Below, piece after piece: positions 43,801 through 52,756 of a stretch of DNA of 64,000 nt. The position numbers and the translations under genes were made by a program. The stretch lies in the NCBI RefSeq assembly GCF_920984665.1, contig NZ_CAKLBP010000005.1, positions 310,001 to 374,000 of the forward strand, read 5' to 3'. The notes beneath the pieces were generated by a model. The model worked only from the letters and a program-made list of their open reading frames with translations, ran no database searches and had not been told where the DNA came from. This DNA comes from Pedobacter sp. Leaf170 (GTDB lineage Bacteria > Bacteroidota > Bacteroidia > Sphingobacteriales > Sphingobacteriaceae). The number at the start of each line of letters is the position of its first letter. The first letter of the stretch is position 1.

Positions 43801-45201
43801 GCGATATCAAGCGCAGCAGGTGCGGAGGTGCAAAAGCCGCTGGCTACCGTCGTGATCGGTGGATTGATTACCTCAACAATATTAACCCTAATCGTACTTC
43901 CCGTGCTTTATACTTATTTTGAAGGTTGGAAAAGCAAGAAAACTGCCCTTCCAACAACTGTAGTTGCCATTGCAATGTTCATCGGACTGCTTTCAATGTC
44001 TCCTCAGACGCAAGCGCAGACCATTCCCAATCAGGGCATGAGCCTCGAACAGGCTCTGAACACCGCTTTGAACAATAATCAGGCTGTCAAGTCCTCTACC
44101 CTGCAGATTGGCCGTCAACAGGCACTCCGCGGATCTTCAACGGATCTGGGGAAAACGACTGTCGAACTACAGTACGGACAGATCAATACCATTAAACGTG
44201 ACAATAACTTCTCAGCATCCCAGAACATTCCCTACCCTGGGCTATTTAAAAGCCAGCGTAATCTGTATGATGCGCAAATCAGGGGAGCGGAGATCAGCCT
44301 GCAGGTGACCCAGAGGGAACTGTCCTACCAGGTAAAAACTGTATACGCCCAGCTGGAGTATTTTATTGCCCTTCGAAAACTTTACAACAGTCAGGACAGT
44401 GTATATAGCAATTTCCTGAAAGCGGCCTCACTAAGGTTTCAGGCAGGGGAAACCAATCTGCTGGAAAAAACTACAGCTGAAACCCAATACAATGAGGTAC
44501 GCAACCAGATGAGCAAAAACGAAGCTGATATTTTAGCTTACACAGCTGAACTTAAGCGTTTACTTAATACCCGGGAACAAATCAGCATTATGAATGCTGA
44601 ATTTACTCAGGTATCCTGGAACATCAATCCAACCGATACCGTAACCGCTGAAAATCCAATTCTTGCACTTCAGGCCCAGCAGATTCAAATTGCCGATAAA
44701 GCCATCAGGCTGGAACGTTCACGTTCAGGTCCCGATTTCAGTGTTGGTTATTTCAATCAATCCATTATTGGTGCCCAGAACGTTGGCGGCCAGGACCTTT
44801 ATTTCAATGGTGGCAAGCGTTTTCAGGGTGTTTCAGCTGGAATATCCATTCCACTTTTCTTTAAACCCTTTGCCTCCAGGATAAAGGCGGCAAAGATTGA
44901 TAAACAAGTAGCAGAAAGTGATTTTGTCCTCTCCCAAACTGACCTGCGCGGGCGGTATGAGCAGGCTTTTCAGGACCTCCAAAAGAATTCCAGAAGTATA
45001 GCCTATTATAAGAATAGTGCCCTTCCAAATGCCAACTTGATTTTAAAACAATCTCAAATTGCCTTCCAGGCAGGGGAGATCGGTTATGTGGAATATCTTC
45101 AGGCCCTTAGAACTTACTCAGATATCCGTTTCAACTATCTGGAAGCCATCAACCAATACAATCAATCCGTATACACATTACAGTACCTAAAAGGTCAATA
45201 A
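40819..45201 (+). CDS. czcA: CzcA-type RND permease fused to TolC-like outer-membrane factor
   Basis: 1460 residues. Residues ~1-1045 are a heavy-metal RND permease: MLKKIIQFSIANKLVVALF, DAVPDITNNQVQV, IDFGLIVDGAVIIVEATMHI with the acidic spans of the zinc/cobalt/cadmium group, and GEFIPTLEEGDFAVETRLL. A final span and a signal-like FIGLLSMSPQTQAQT (near 1056-1070) lead into a TolC-like domain (MSLEQALNTALNNNQAVKSS ... YVEYLQALRTYSDIRFNYL). Such fusions are known in Bacteroidota; the linker may be cut after export. Operon with the adaptor downstream. Substrate probably Zn/Co/Cd, not settled by sequence. Confidence 0.92.
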   Translation: MLKKIIQFSIANKLVVALFTLGLIAWGIYSLRQLPIDAVPDITNNQVQVITLSPSLATQEVERLISYPVEQTMSTIPEIEQVRSISRFGLSVVTIVFHDDVDIYWARQQVNEKLAEAKNNIPSGLGNPEISPISTGLGEIYQYVIHAKPGFEKKFNARELRSIQDWIVRRQLLGTPGIAEVNSFGGLLKQYEIALDPDKLRSLNLSISDVFAALEQNNQNTGGAYIDKKPNAYFIRSEGLVGNLDDINKIVVKNNANGIPVLIHDIATVQIGSSIRYGALTRATKQGEGEAVGGIVMMLKGANANNVVKQVKEKIARIGKTLPQGVTIEPFLDRSALVDRAMGTVAKNLIEGALIVIFVLVLFLGNFRAGLVVASVIPLAMLFAISMMNLFGVSGNLMSLGAIDFGLIVDGAVIIVEATMHILSENKLGRAYTQTEMNEQVEKSAVRMMSAAAFGQIIILIVYLPILALVGIEGKMFGPMAQTVSFAIMGAFILSLTYVPMVSSIFLSKKGAHKRNFSDRMMDFFQRKYSPMIKGALNRRFLVVAFSVVLLAISVFIFTKMGGEFIPTLEEGDFAVETRLLTGSSLSQTIDKVNQASKILVEKFPEVKEVIGKVGAAEIPTDPMPMEACDLTIVLKDKKDWTTTHDREELAEMMSKALEEVPGVSFGFSQPIQLRSNELISGVRQDIGIKVFGDDLEALTSISQKIGKIVSGVEGAKDLYLEQATGLPQIVVKINRDRIAQYGLSVGTVNQALNTAFAGQSAGLVYEGEQRYDIVVRLSQQNRQGIDDVKNVYVTAPNGNQVPLDQLAQIEFKIGPNQIQREDTKRRIIVGLNVRGRDIQSVVTEIESKINQQIKLPAGYYITYGGQFENLKEATSRLSVAVPVALLLILLLLYFSFGSVKQSILIFSAIPMAAIGGILGLLLRGMPFSISAGVGFIALFGVAVLNGIVLITEFNRLKKMNKYSIRDIVLEGTSIRLRPVLMTATVASLGFLPMAISSAAGAEVQKPLATVVIGGLITSTILTLIVLPVLYTYFEGWKSKKTALPTTVVAIAMFIGLLSMSPQTQAQTIPNQGMSLEQALNTALNNNQAVKSSTLQIGRQQALRGSSTDLGKTTVELQYGQINTIKRDNNFSASQNIPYPGLFKSQRNLYDAQIRGAEISLQVTQRELSYQVKTVYAQLEYFIALRKLYNSQDSVYSNFLKAASLRFQAGETNLLEKTTAETQYNEVRNQMSKNEADILAYTAELKRLLNTREQISIMNAEFTQVSWNINPTDTVTAENPILALQAQQIQIADKAIRLERSRSGPDFSVGYFNQSIIGAQNVGGQDLYFNGGKRFQGVSAGISIPLFFKPFASRIKAAKIDKQVAESDFVLSQTDLRGRYEQAFQDLQKNSRSIAYYKNSALPNANLILKQSQIAFQAGEIGYVEYLQALRTYSDIRFNYLEAINQYNQSVYTLQYLKGQ

Positions 45202-45211
45202 CAATATTAAA

Positions 45212-46444
45212 ATGAAAAAATTATTTAAAATCCTAAGCCGATTATCTTATGTAGCCGCACTAGCGGTGCTTCTCTCTTCCTGCGGTAGCAAGGAAAAAGA
45301 TGGCGCTGGAACGGAAGGCGCTGCGGATAGTACGGCAACTGAAGAAAGCAATTCTGTAGAGCTCAGCCAGTCACAGTTCAAGACTGTGGGTGTAGAACTT
45401 GGAAGTCCCGAACTCCGCGCACTCAGCGGTATGCTCAAAGTCAACGGATTTATAGACGTTCCCCCGCAAAATCTGGTTAGCATAACGACCCAGATGGGCG
45501 GCATCGTAAAATCAACTCCATTATTACAGGGAACAAAGGTAAGTAAGGGCCAGGTGATCGCTATACTTCAAAACCAGGAATTTGTTCAGATGCAGCAGGA
45601 CTACCTTGAAAGTAAGAGCCAACTGGAGCTGTCAGATTCAGAATACAAAAGACAGCAGACTCTTGCTCAGCAGAACGTTAATGCACAAAAGACCCTGCAG
45701 CAGGCAAAAGCAGCTTATCAAGGGAATCTTGCCAGGGAAAATGCGTTGAGACAACGCCTCCAGCTTATCAACATCAGCCCCTCTACGCTCACCGCCAATA
45801 ACATCCGCAGTCAGGTGAATATCTATTCCCCAATCAGCGGATATGTAACCAAGGTAAACGTGAATACCGGAAAATTTGTAGCACCCAACGATGTAATGTT
45901 TGAGATCGTCAACAGTTCAAACCTTCACGTCGAGCTAAATGTGTTTGAGAAGGATGCACAGATGGTCAAAAAAGGTCAAAAGGTACTTTTTACACTGACC
46001 AATGATTCAACCCAACGGACTGCAACCGTGCAACTGGTGGGCGGTGAGATCAATACCGATAAAACAGTGACCGTTCACGCGATTGCCCAGGGAAGTACGG
46101 GATTTATACCTGGTACTTACCTGAAGGCTTTAATCGAGACCGGTACCATGCAGGTTACCGCCTTGCCTTCTGCAGCGGTTGTAGACTTTGAGGGTAAAAA
46201 ATACATTTTCGTCAAAAATACAGCAGATAAAAAAGCAAATGAACCTGCGAAAGCGGAGAACGGGGCTACAACGGCAAGCAGTGGAACAGTGCACCATTTC
46301 GAAATGGTGGAAGTGACAACAGGAATATCCGATGGTGGTTATATTGAAGTAACCATGCCCGCTGGAAGAGATTTCGCGGGTAAGGTCGTATTAAAGGGAA
46401 CTTACGATCTCCTGTCCAAAATGAAGAACAGCGAGGAAGAGTAG
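45212..46444 (+). CDS. czcB: CzcB-type RND periplasmic adaptor lipoprotein
   Basis: 410 residues with lipobox VLLSSC (C24), an Asp/Glu-rich linker, lipoyl halves (GGIVKSTPLLQGTKVSKGQV ... SPISGYVTKVNVNTGKFV) around a coiled-coil hairpin (residues ~125-180), and barrel plus membrane-proximal domains. It lacks the HMBD found in the two CusB proteins, in line with a different metal. A terminator follows, so this ends the Czc operon. Confidence 0.9.
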   Translation: MKKLFKILSRLSYVAALAVLLSSCGSKEKDGAGTEGAADSTATEESNSVELSQSQFKTVGVELGSPELRALSGMLKVNGFIDVPPQNLVSITTQMGGIVKSTPLLQGTKVSKGQVIAILQNQEFVQMQQDYLESKSQLELSDSEYKRQQTLAQQNVNAQKTLQQAKAAYQGNLARENALRQRLQLINISPSTLTANNIRSQVNIYSPISGYVTKVNVNTGKFVAPNDVMFEIVNSSNLHVELNVFEKDAQMVKKGQKVLFTLTNDSTQRTATVQLVGGEINTDKTVTVHAIAQGSTGFIPGTYLKALIETGTMQVTALPSAAVVDFEGKKYIFVKNTADKKANEPAKAENGATTASSGTVHHFEMVEVTTGISDGGYIEVTMPAGRDFAGKVVLKGTYDLLSKMKNSEEE

Positions 46445-46484
46445 CTTCCCGGACAGATATTTTTCAGTACACACAGTTGAATAA

Positions 46485-46511
46485 GGTGCCTCGTTAGGGA
46501 GGCATCTTTTT
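46485..46511 (+). terminator. Intrinsic terminator after the Czc operon
   Basis: GGTGCCTC (46485-46492) pairs with GAGGCATC (46499-46506; one G-U pair) around GTTAGG, followed by five Ts. 40 bases after the czcB stop. Confidence 0.8.
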
Positions 46512-46594
46512 AAAGAAAAATATGATCCCAAAAAGGCGATAAGTATACCTCAAGTTCTTGCACTGAATATCCAATTAAATCAATCTACCCCGAC

Positions 46595-48787
46595 ATGGAA
46601 AACAAGAATAAAAAATCTGAAACTAAATCAACTGGCAAAAAGCCCGTAATCCGGGAAAAAGGTCCGGATGCCAAAGAAGTTAAAAAGGAGGAGACTCAGC
46701 AAGACAGTAAAACTGCAAAACGCATCACTCCGGAAACGCAACCTAATAGAAAAAAAGAAACGACTAAGAAAAAGGATTCAAATAAAGACCATACTAATGA
46801 AGAAGGCGAAGATCATGAACATGGCGGGATTTTCGGTAAAAACACCGAAATGATCTTTGCCATCATCTGTGGGGTGGCCTTAGGGACAGGATTTGGGATT
46901 TCCTTCATCGAAGGTGTGCCAGAATGGGCAAGCCTGGTGCTCTACATAACGGCCTATTTCTTTGGTGGTTTCTTTACGGCCAAGGAAGCTGTGGAGACCA
47001 TACTGAAAGGTGGGTTTGAAATTGATTTTTTAATGCTGGTTGCAGCAATAGGCGCGGCTATTTTGGGTTCATGGGCTGAAGGTGCACTGCTGCTGTTTTT
47101 ATTTAGCTTGGGACATGCCCTGGAGCATTATGCTATGGGCAAGGCCAGGAAAAGTATCGAAGCTTTGACCAGCCTCGCACCACCTACAGCTCTGGTAGTC
47201 AGAGGTGGTAAAGAATCCGAAGTGAGAATCGAGGAACTCGAGCTCGGGGATGTCATTATCATTAAACCAAACAGCAAGATCCCGGCAGATGGGGTTGTTG
47301 TGAAGGGGGAAGGTAGCGTTAACCAGGCGCCAATCACAGGGGAAAGTGTTCCTGTAGATAAATCTCCCGTTCCTGACCCCGATACCGACTACACCACCGA
47401 TAAGAAGATTAAGCCGCAATTCCGCGTTTTTGCAGGAACCATAAACGGCGCTTCGGTTCTTGAAGTAAAAGTCATTCGCGAGGCTAAGGACTCCACCATT
47501 TCCCGTTTGGTGAAAATGGTCAACGAGGCGGAAAAACAAAAATCACCTACCCAGCTTTTTACCGATAAGTTCGAAAAATATTTTGTTCCAACAGTATTGG
47601 TGCTGGTAGCACTACTATGTTTTGCCTTTTTGGTGATCGATGAACCGTTTAGCAAAAGCTTTTACAGGGCAATGTCGGTATTGGTGGCCGCAAGCCCATG
47701 TGCATTGGCAATCTCTACGCCTAGTGCGGTGCTCAGTGGCGTCGCCCGGGCAGCACGTGGTGGCGTTCTGATAAAAGGCGGCAGACCTCTCGAGGATCTG
47801 GGTGCACTTAATGCCATTGCATTTGACAAAACCGGCACACTTACCGAAGGAAAACCCCAGCTCACAAACGTCATTCCGCTCAACGGTGTTGATGAGCAGG
47901 ATTTAATGGCTATCTCCATAGCCGTAGAGAAACTAAGCGATCACCCGCTCGCCGAAGCTATTGTTAAGGGGGCAGGTGAGCGAATGAAGAAAAAAACGCT
48001 TCCCCAGGCCCATAACGTGAAAGGGATCACGGGTAGGGGCGTTCAGGCAGAGGTGGACGGCAAAAAGGTATTCATTGGGAACAAAGCGCTCTTTGAAAAA
48101 GATGGCATTCCGGACGATATCAGAAAGCAGGTTGAAGATCTGGAAAAGGGTGGACATACTTCGATGCTGGTCAGAGTGGAAAAGAATTTCATTGGTATAC
48201 TTTCTCTCATGGACGTTCCCAGGGATGAAGCCAAGAATGTGCTTAAAGAGCTTTCCGAGCTAGGGATCAAAAAGATGATCATGCTTACCGGTGATAATCA
48301 ACAGGTTGCCGAGGCGGTAGCCAAGCAGATTGGGGTAACCGAGGCCTGGGGGAACCTGATGCCCGAGGATAAAGTGAAGGCGGTACAGAAGCTTGCCAAA
48401 TCAGAAAAGATGGTCGCCATGGTGGGGGATGGCGTGAACGATGCTCCAGCCATGGCCAAAAGCACAGTTGGGATCGCTATGGGTGCTGCAGGATCTGATG
48501 TAGCACTGGAAACGGCCGATATCGCCCTGATGGGCGACAAGCTGGAAAGCCTTCCCTTTGCTATCGGACTCAGTCGCAAAGCTAAAGGTATCATTAAGCA
48601 GAACCTATGGATTTCCCTTGGCGTTGTTGGTGCTTTGATTCCCTTGACTATTGCAGGGATCGCCACAATCGGTCCTGCGGTGATTGCCCACGAGGGTTCA
48701 ACCCTTGTTGTTGTATTCAATGCGCTAAGGCTTCTCGCTTATAATAATAGCTATAATAAGAAAACTCCAAAAGGGAAGAAAAAATAA
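46595..48787 (+). CDS. P1B-4-type heavy-metal ATPase (SPC, HEGST)
   Basis: 730 residues. The first ~80 are strongly charged (Lys/Glu/Thr) and end in EGEDHEHGG; no HMA domain. Then about six membrane spans, ITGESVP, SPC at 367-369 instead of CPC, D411 in DKTGT, GDGVNDAPAM, and HEGST from H699 in the last span region. SPC plus HEG[GS]T marks the P1B-4 group (CoaT, CtpD), which exports cobalt, nickel, iron or zinc. Nramp and ZIP importer-like genes follow, so the cluster handles transition-metal balance in both directions. Group call firm; ion unproved. Confidence 0.88.
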   Translation: MENKNKKSETKSTGKKPVIREKGPDAKEVKKEETQQDSKTAKRITPETQPNRKKETTKKKDSNKDHTNEEGEDHEHGGIFGKNTEMIFAIICGVALGTGFGISFIEGVPEWASLVLYITAYFFGGFFTAKEAVETILKGGFEIDFLMLVAAIGAAILGSWAEGALLLFLFSLGHALEHYAMGKARKSIEALTSLAPPTALVVRGGKESEVRIEELELGDVIIIKPNSKIPADGVVVKGEGSVNQAPITGESVPVDKSPVPDPDTDYTTDKKIKPQFRVFAGTINGASVLEVKVIREAKDSTISRLVKMVNEAEKQKSPTQLFTDKFEKYFVPTVLVLVALLCFAFLVIDEPFSKSFYRAMSVLVAASPCALAISTPSAVLSGVARAARGGVLIKGGRPLEDLGALNAIAFDKTGTLTEGKPQLTNVIPLNGVDEQDLMAISIAVEKLSDHPLAEAIVKGAGERMKKKTLPQAHNVKGITGRGVQAEVDGKKVFIGNKALFEKDGIPDDIRKQVEDLEKGGHTSMLVRVEKNFIGILSLMDVPRDEAKNVLKELSELGIKKMIMLTGDNQQVAEAVAKQIGVTEAWGNLMPEDKVKAVQKLAKSEKMVAMVGDGVNDAPAMAKSTVGIAMGAAGSDVALETADIALMGDKLESLPFAIGLSRKAKGIIKQNLWISLGVVGALIPLTIAGIATIGPAVIAHEGSTLVVVFNALRLLAYNNSYNKKTPKGKKK

Positions 48788-48790
48788 AGC

Positions 48791-50113
48791 ATGTTTAAAA
48801 AGGTTAAAAAATTCCTGAAGGCCCTTGGGCCGGGCATCGTTACCGGTGCGAGTGACGATGACCCATCAGGTATTGCCACCTATTCGCAGGCTGGAGCGAA
48901 ATATGGCCTTGCAACACTTTGGACAGTGATCATCACATTTCCCCTGATGGCAGCAATTCAGGAGATCTGTGCTCGGATCGGGCTGATCACAACGGTCGGC
49001 CTGACCACTACGCTTAAAAACCACTATCCCAAATGGGTACTGTACCTGATGATTATATTCAGTGTTCCCGCTATTGTGCTAAACATAGGCGCTGATATCG
49101 CTGGAATGGGCGCAGTGGCACATCTTATATTTCCTGGTATCCATGCCATAATTTTCAGTGTGCTGTTTACCGGGATTCTGCTATTTTTTATCATCTACCT
49201 GCCTTATTCAACATTCGTCTCGGTGTTAAAGTATCTGTGCCTGACACTAATGCTTTATATTATCGTTCCCTTTTTTACCAAGCCCGATTGGGCAGCCGTG
49301 ATGAAGGCTACCTTTATTCCAACTATCAAATGGAACAAGGAGTTTATTGGCATGTTGGTAGCGATTCTGGGAACGACCATATCACCATATCTTTTTTTCT
49401 GGCAGACTGCAATGGAAGCTGAGGATGTAAAGTCTGTAAAAAGGCAGATGATGGTCAATAAAAGACTGGTCAGTATCAATGGGGAAAAACTCACAGGCGA
49501 GGAACATAAGAAAAAAGAAAACAAACTCCTCGGACTACTCATCAGCAAGATGTCGCTGGACGTGAACCTGGGTATGTTGCTTTCCAACATGATTATGTTT
49601 TTTACCATCCTGGCTACCGGAACTGCTTTGTATAACCAGGGTATTCGTCAGATCGATACCGTGGAGCAGGCTGCCAAAGCACTTGAACCCGTTGCAGGGA
49701 AAGCATCTTACCTTCTTTTTGCCCTCGGGGTGATCGGAACAGGGTTTCTTGCAATCCCCGTACTCAGCGGAAGCTTGTCCTATATCATCTCTGAGACATT
49801 CGGATGGAAAGGCAACCTGGACAGGAAGTTCAATCAGGCAAAGCCATTCTACGCAGTTATTATTGTATCGGTAATTCTGGGCTTACTAATGAACTATATT
49901 GGAATCAGCCCCGTGGATGCACTGCTCTACACGGCTATACTTTATGGTGTGACCTCGCCGGTGATCATTGCCATATTGTTGCACATTTCCAATAACCGAA
50001 AGGTTATGGGAGAATTTACCAACGGCAGAATTTCCAATATCCTTGGCCTGGCAACATTTCTGCTGATGGCAGTATCGGCAATATTCCTGATCTACCTCCA
50101 ATTTACCTCATAA
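48791..50113 (+). CDS. Nramp-related divalent metal transporter, atypical motifs
   Basis: 440 residues, about eleven spans. The first-helix motif reads DDDPSGIATYSQ where classic Nramp has DPGN, and the sixth-helix metal motif reads TTISPYLFFWQ instead of MPH. The metal-binding Met is therefore lost. Related clades with such changes (NRMT-type) transport harder ions such as magnesium, so Mn/Fe uptake should not be assumed. A long cytoplasmic loop (RQMMVNKRLVSINGEKLTGE) lies mid-protein. Four bases after the P1B-4 ATPase gene. Confidence 0.82.
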   Translation: MFKKVKKFLKALGPGIVTGASDDDPSGIATYSQAGAKYGLATLWTVIITFPLMAAIQEICARIGLITTVGLTTTLKNHYPKWVLYLMIIFSVPAIVLNIGADIAGMGAVAHLIFPGIHAIIFSVLFTGILLFFIIYLPYSTFVSVLKYLCLTLMLYIIVPFFTKPDWAAVMKATFIPTIKWNKEFIGMLVAILGTTISPYLFFWQTAMEAEDVKSVKRQMMVNKRLVSINGEKLTGEEHKKKENKLLGLLISKMSLDVNLGMLLSNMIMFFTILATGTALYNQGIRQIDTVEQAAKALEPVAGKASYLLFALGVIGTGFLAIPVLSGSLSYIISETFGWKGNLDRKFNQAKPFYAVIIVSVILGLLMNYIGISPVDALLYTAILYGVTSPVIIAILLHISNNRKVMGEFTNGRISNILGLATFLLMAVSAIFLIYLQFTS

Positions 50114-50144
50114 ATAACAGGCAGCCACAACCTTCGATAAAAAC

Positions 50145-50798
50145 ATGAAAGATAAGATTCCATTTCCGGTTCTAATTACAGGCTTAGTTTTTTTAGGTCT
50201 GATGGCTATGTTTACGTTTGCCGATACCCATATTTTAAGCTATCTTAAAAACCAAGATGAGCTTCTGCTTTTTCTGGCCAATGAAAAGCATTCTCGTTTC
50301 TGGGACCTGGTATTAAAGGAGTCAGCTAGCTTTTGGTTCTGGATACCCTTTTATTGTTTCCTCTTACTAATGCTACTCGCTTATGACCGGGTCAGATTCT
50401 TAAGAAAAGTCATTTTTATTCTTATTTATTTATTGGTTTCAATAGGAAGCCTGACGGCTTTAAATAGGATTTTTGGTCATCTGAGGCCCCTATACGACCA
50501 ATCTTTCAAAACCGAACTTAAAATCAGTATCAATGGTGCGGGTGAGCTTTACGGTTGTCTTCCGATTCCTTCTATTGCAGCAGGTCTCGCGATTCTCATG
50601 GTCCTGTTCTTTGGCAGGCGCCATTTGATTCTAAATGGGGTGATTGGACTTTGGGCTTTGCTTTACATGTATAGCAGGGCCTATAATAGCTGGAACTATC
50701 CCAGCGAAATTATTTTCGGTGCAGGCTTTAGCCTCGCCCTTGGATATCTTTCCTTTTATGCCTATAACCTTTATTTAAAAAAGAGCTATGCAGGTTAA
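50145..50798 (+). CDS. PAP2-like membrane protein lacking catalytic histidines
   Basis: 217 residues, six spans, overall PAP2 superfamily layout. Motif 1 is partly kept (NRIFGHLRPLYD), motif 2 reads IPSIAAG where active enzymes have PSGH, and motif 3 reads SRAYNSWNYPSE where R-(x5)-H-(x3)-D is needed. Both catalytic His are missing, so phosphatase activity is unlikely; a binding or transport role is possible. It overlaps the ZIP gene by 11 bases. A complete PAP2 lies at 55886-56677. Confidence 0.6.
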   Translation: MKDKIPFPVLITGLVFLGLMAMFTFADTHILSYLKNQDELLLFLANEKHSRFWDLVLKESASFWFWIPFYCFLLLMLLAYDRVRFLRKVIFILIYLLVSIGSLTALNRIFGHLRPLYDQSFKTELKISINGAGELYGCLPIPSIAAGLAILMVLFFGRRHLILNGVIGLWALLYMYSRAYNSWNYPSEIIFGAGFSLALGYLSFYAYNLYLKKSYAG

Positions 50799-51531
50799 TC
50801 AACTGATATCAGTTAATATACTGCTGTTTGCAGTCGTTCCGGTTATTCTGCTATTGATCGGAGGCATGATTGTTACCTGGAAAAAGCCAACAGTCGCGCT
50901 GCAGAGTACGATCCTTCACTTCGCCGCGGGAGTGGTCTTTTCTGTGGTTGCAGTGGAACTTTTGCCTGATATGATCAGGATCCATGATACCACCGCAATC
51001 ATAATAGGCTTTACCCTGGGTATTTCGGCCATGCTAGTCATCAAATGGTATACCGCCAGGCTTGAACTTAAAATGGGCGGATCAAATGATGGAAAGCTTT
51101 TGCCATGGGGAATGCTAATTGCAGTAGGCATTGACCTGTTGCTGGATGGGCTTCTCCTCGGGATCGGATTTGCAGCAGGATCAAAAGAAGGAACCCTGCT
51201 TGCACTGGCGCTTGCCATGGAATGCCTTTCGCTTGGCCTTGCGGTAGGAACCAGGCTGACCAAACTTGGAAGTTCCAAAAGCAGGCTGATGCGCATCCTT
51301 TTGATTTTTGGACTCGTTTTTTTATTGGGAACCGCAGGTGGTTTTTTCATGCTGCATTTTACAGGAGAAAAAGTGTTAGAGCTCGTGCTCTCCTTTGGCA
51401 GCGCAGCCTTATTGTTTTTAGTTACTGAGGAACTGCTGGTGGAAGCCCATGAAGAAAAGGACTCCCCATTTTTCACAGCCGCCTTTTTCGCCGGATTTCT
51501 ATTATTTATGGTTCTGGGACTCATCATTTAA
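50788..51531 (+). CDS. ZIP-family metal transporter
   Basis: 247 residues, eight spans. Seen: HFAAGVVFSVVAVELLPD (a ZIP metal-binding helix), a second helix with GIDLLLDGLLLGIGFAAG (the usual H replaced by D at the first position) and MECLSLGLAVG, plus EELLVEAHEE near the end. ZIP proteins usually import Zn or Fe, though some move metal either way. Coupled by overlap to the PAP2-like gene. Substrate unknown. Confidence 0.82.
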   Translation: MQVNQLISVNILLFAVVPVILLLIGGMIVTWKKPTVALQSTILHFAAGVVFSVVAVELLPDMIRIHDTTAIIIGFTLGISAMLVIKWYTARLELKMGGSNDGKLLPWGMLIAVGIDLLLDGLLLGIGFAAGSKEGTLLALALAMECLSLGLAVGTRLTKLGSSKSRLMRILLIFGLVFLLGTAGGFFMLHFTGEKVLELVLSFGSAALLFLVTEELLVEAHEEKDSPFFTAAFFAGFLLFMVLGLII

Positions 51532-51534
51532 TCA

Positions 51535-52227
51535 ATGCCAATGCAAAACGTAAAAAAAATCAGCCAACTCGATGCCCATCATAAGCTTTACATCTCGCTT
51601 GGTGTTGCCATTACTGCCCTCGGAATATGCTATGCTGTGGAACTGGAGAATTCGCTCAGGTGGATGATTGCATGGCTTAGTTATGCGCTCACGAGCATCA
51701 TCCTTGTCTGGATAACGATTCGTTCCGCTCATCCCAGTCAGATCAAACACGATGCCCATGCCCAGGATTCAAGCAGAACATTTATTTTTTTATTTGCCGT
51801 TGCCGCTGCTTTCGCCAGTCTTTTTTCCATTATCATGCTGCTGCGGGAGAATTCTGATAAGACTGATCAGAGCATGTTGACGGAGATCATCGTTCCCCTG
51901 CTTTGCGTGGTCAGCTCGTGGTGGCTTGTCCATACCGTCTTTACGATGCGATATGCACATTTTTATTACTGTGACATCGACCATGAGAAGAAAGGGAAAG
52001 TAGAAAAGCCGGGCGGACTCATCTTTCCTGGCGGGCAAGATCCGGATTACATGGACTTTGTTTACTTCGCCTTCGTGGTTGGAATGACCTTTCAGGTATC
52101 CGATGTAGAAATTTCCGCCAAACGTATCCGCAGACTTGCCTGGATGCATGGGGTACTTTCTTTTGCTTTCAATACGGTCATTGTGGCCCTAACAATTAAT
52201 GTGCTCTCGGGCATGGTTCAAAAATAA
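51535..52227 (+). CDS. DUF1345 membrane protein
   Basis: 230 residues with five or six spans. The C-terminal half has the DUF1345 signature YMDFVYFAFVVGMTFQVSDV followed by RIRRLAWMHGVLSFAFNTVI. Starts three bases after the ZIP stop, so it is translationally linked to the metal transporters. Function of the family is unknown. Confidence 0.85.
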   Translation: MPMQNVKKISQLDAHHKLYISLGVAITALGICYAVELENSLRWMIAWLSYALTSIILVWITIRSAHPSQIKHDAHAQDSSRTFIFLFAVAAAFASLFSIIMLLRENSDKTDQSMLTEIIVPLLCVVSSWWLVHTVFTMRYAHFYYCDIDHEKKGKVEKPGGLIFPGGQDPDYMDFVYFAFVVGMTFQVSDVEISAKRIRRLAWMHGVLSFAFNTVIVALTINVLSGMVQK

Positions 52228-52251
52228 TTTAAACAACAAAAAATATATAAA

Positions 52252-52428
52252 ATGGCCTGGACAGAACAGAATTTTCCGATGGAAATGAAAGACCTCGACC
52301 CAAGGGTGAGAGAGAAAGCACTAGAGATTGCCAATGAACTTAAAAATACAAGAGAAGTAAGCGAACTACATATAGTGGAAGTCGCCATCAACAGGGCTCA
52401 GCAATGGTTCATGAACCTTGAGGGGTAA
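52252..52428 (+). CDS. Small conserved-type 58-residue protein
   Basis: ATG start 24 bases after DUF1345. Reads MAWTEQNFPMEMKDLDPRVR, EKALEIANELK and ends QQWFMNLEG. The pattern PWTE-(x)-YP-(x)-SMKNL-(x)-VR-(x)-KAIEIAN is known to me from short Bacteroidota and Bacillus (YdaT-like) proteins of unknown function, hence probably real. Helical, acidic, no signal. Confidence 0.6.
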   Translation: MAWTEQNFPMEMKDLDPRVREKALEIANELKNTREVSELHIVEVAINRAQQWFMNLEG

Positions 52429-52510
52429 TAATAACCGATCAAATACAATATGATTTAAAAAGTGGTCAGGAGTTCAGAAATCTTCGGGCCATTCAAAAGA
52501 ATTTAATCAA

Positions 52511-52756
52511 ATGCAGAACAAAAGAAACATAAAGGCCCGGCCCGCTGCTGCCGGGACTGGCGGAAACGCCGCAAGGAAGAAAAAGTTGAAAACCCCAAGG
52601 ACTTCCATATATCGAATGGTTTTTTATTGGATAATGACACTGCTCCTTATGCTTGGCGTTTATTCGAAAGCTAGGCATTTTTTCAGGATCCACTGGAACA
52701 AAGATAAAAAGCCAATAACCCAATCAGCCTCCCCCAATCAAAAAACCGAAAAATGA
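52511..52756 (+). CDS. Hypothetical 81-residue single-span protein
   Basis: Basic N-terminus (KRNIKARP, ARKKKLK), one membrane helix (RMVFYWIMTLLLMLGVY) and a polar tail. The last four bases overlap the start of the sulfatase gene (ATGA), which supports translation and a link with it. No family recognised. Confidence 0.55.
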   Translation: MQNKRNIKARPAAAGTGGNAARKKKLKTPRTSIYRMVFYWIMTLLLMLGVYSKARHFFRIHWNKDKKPITQSASPNQKTEK

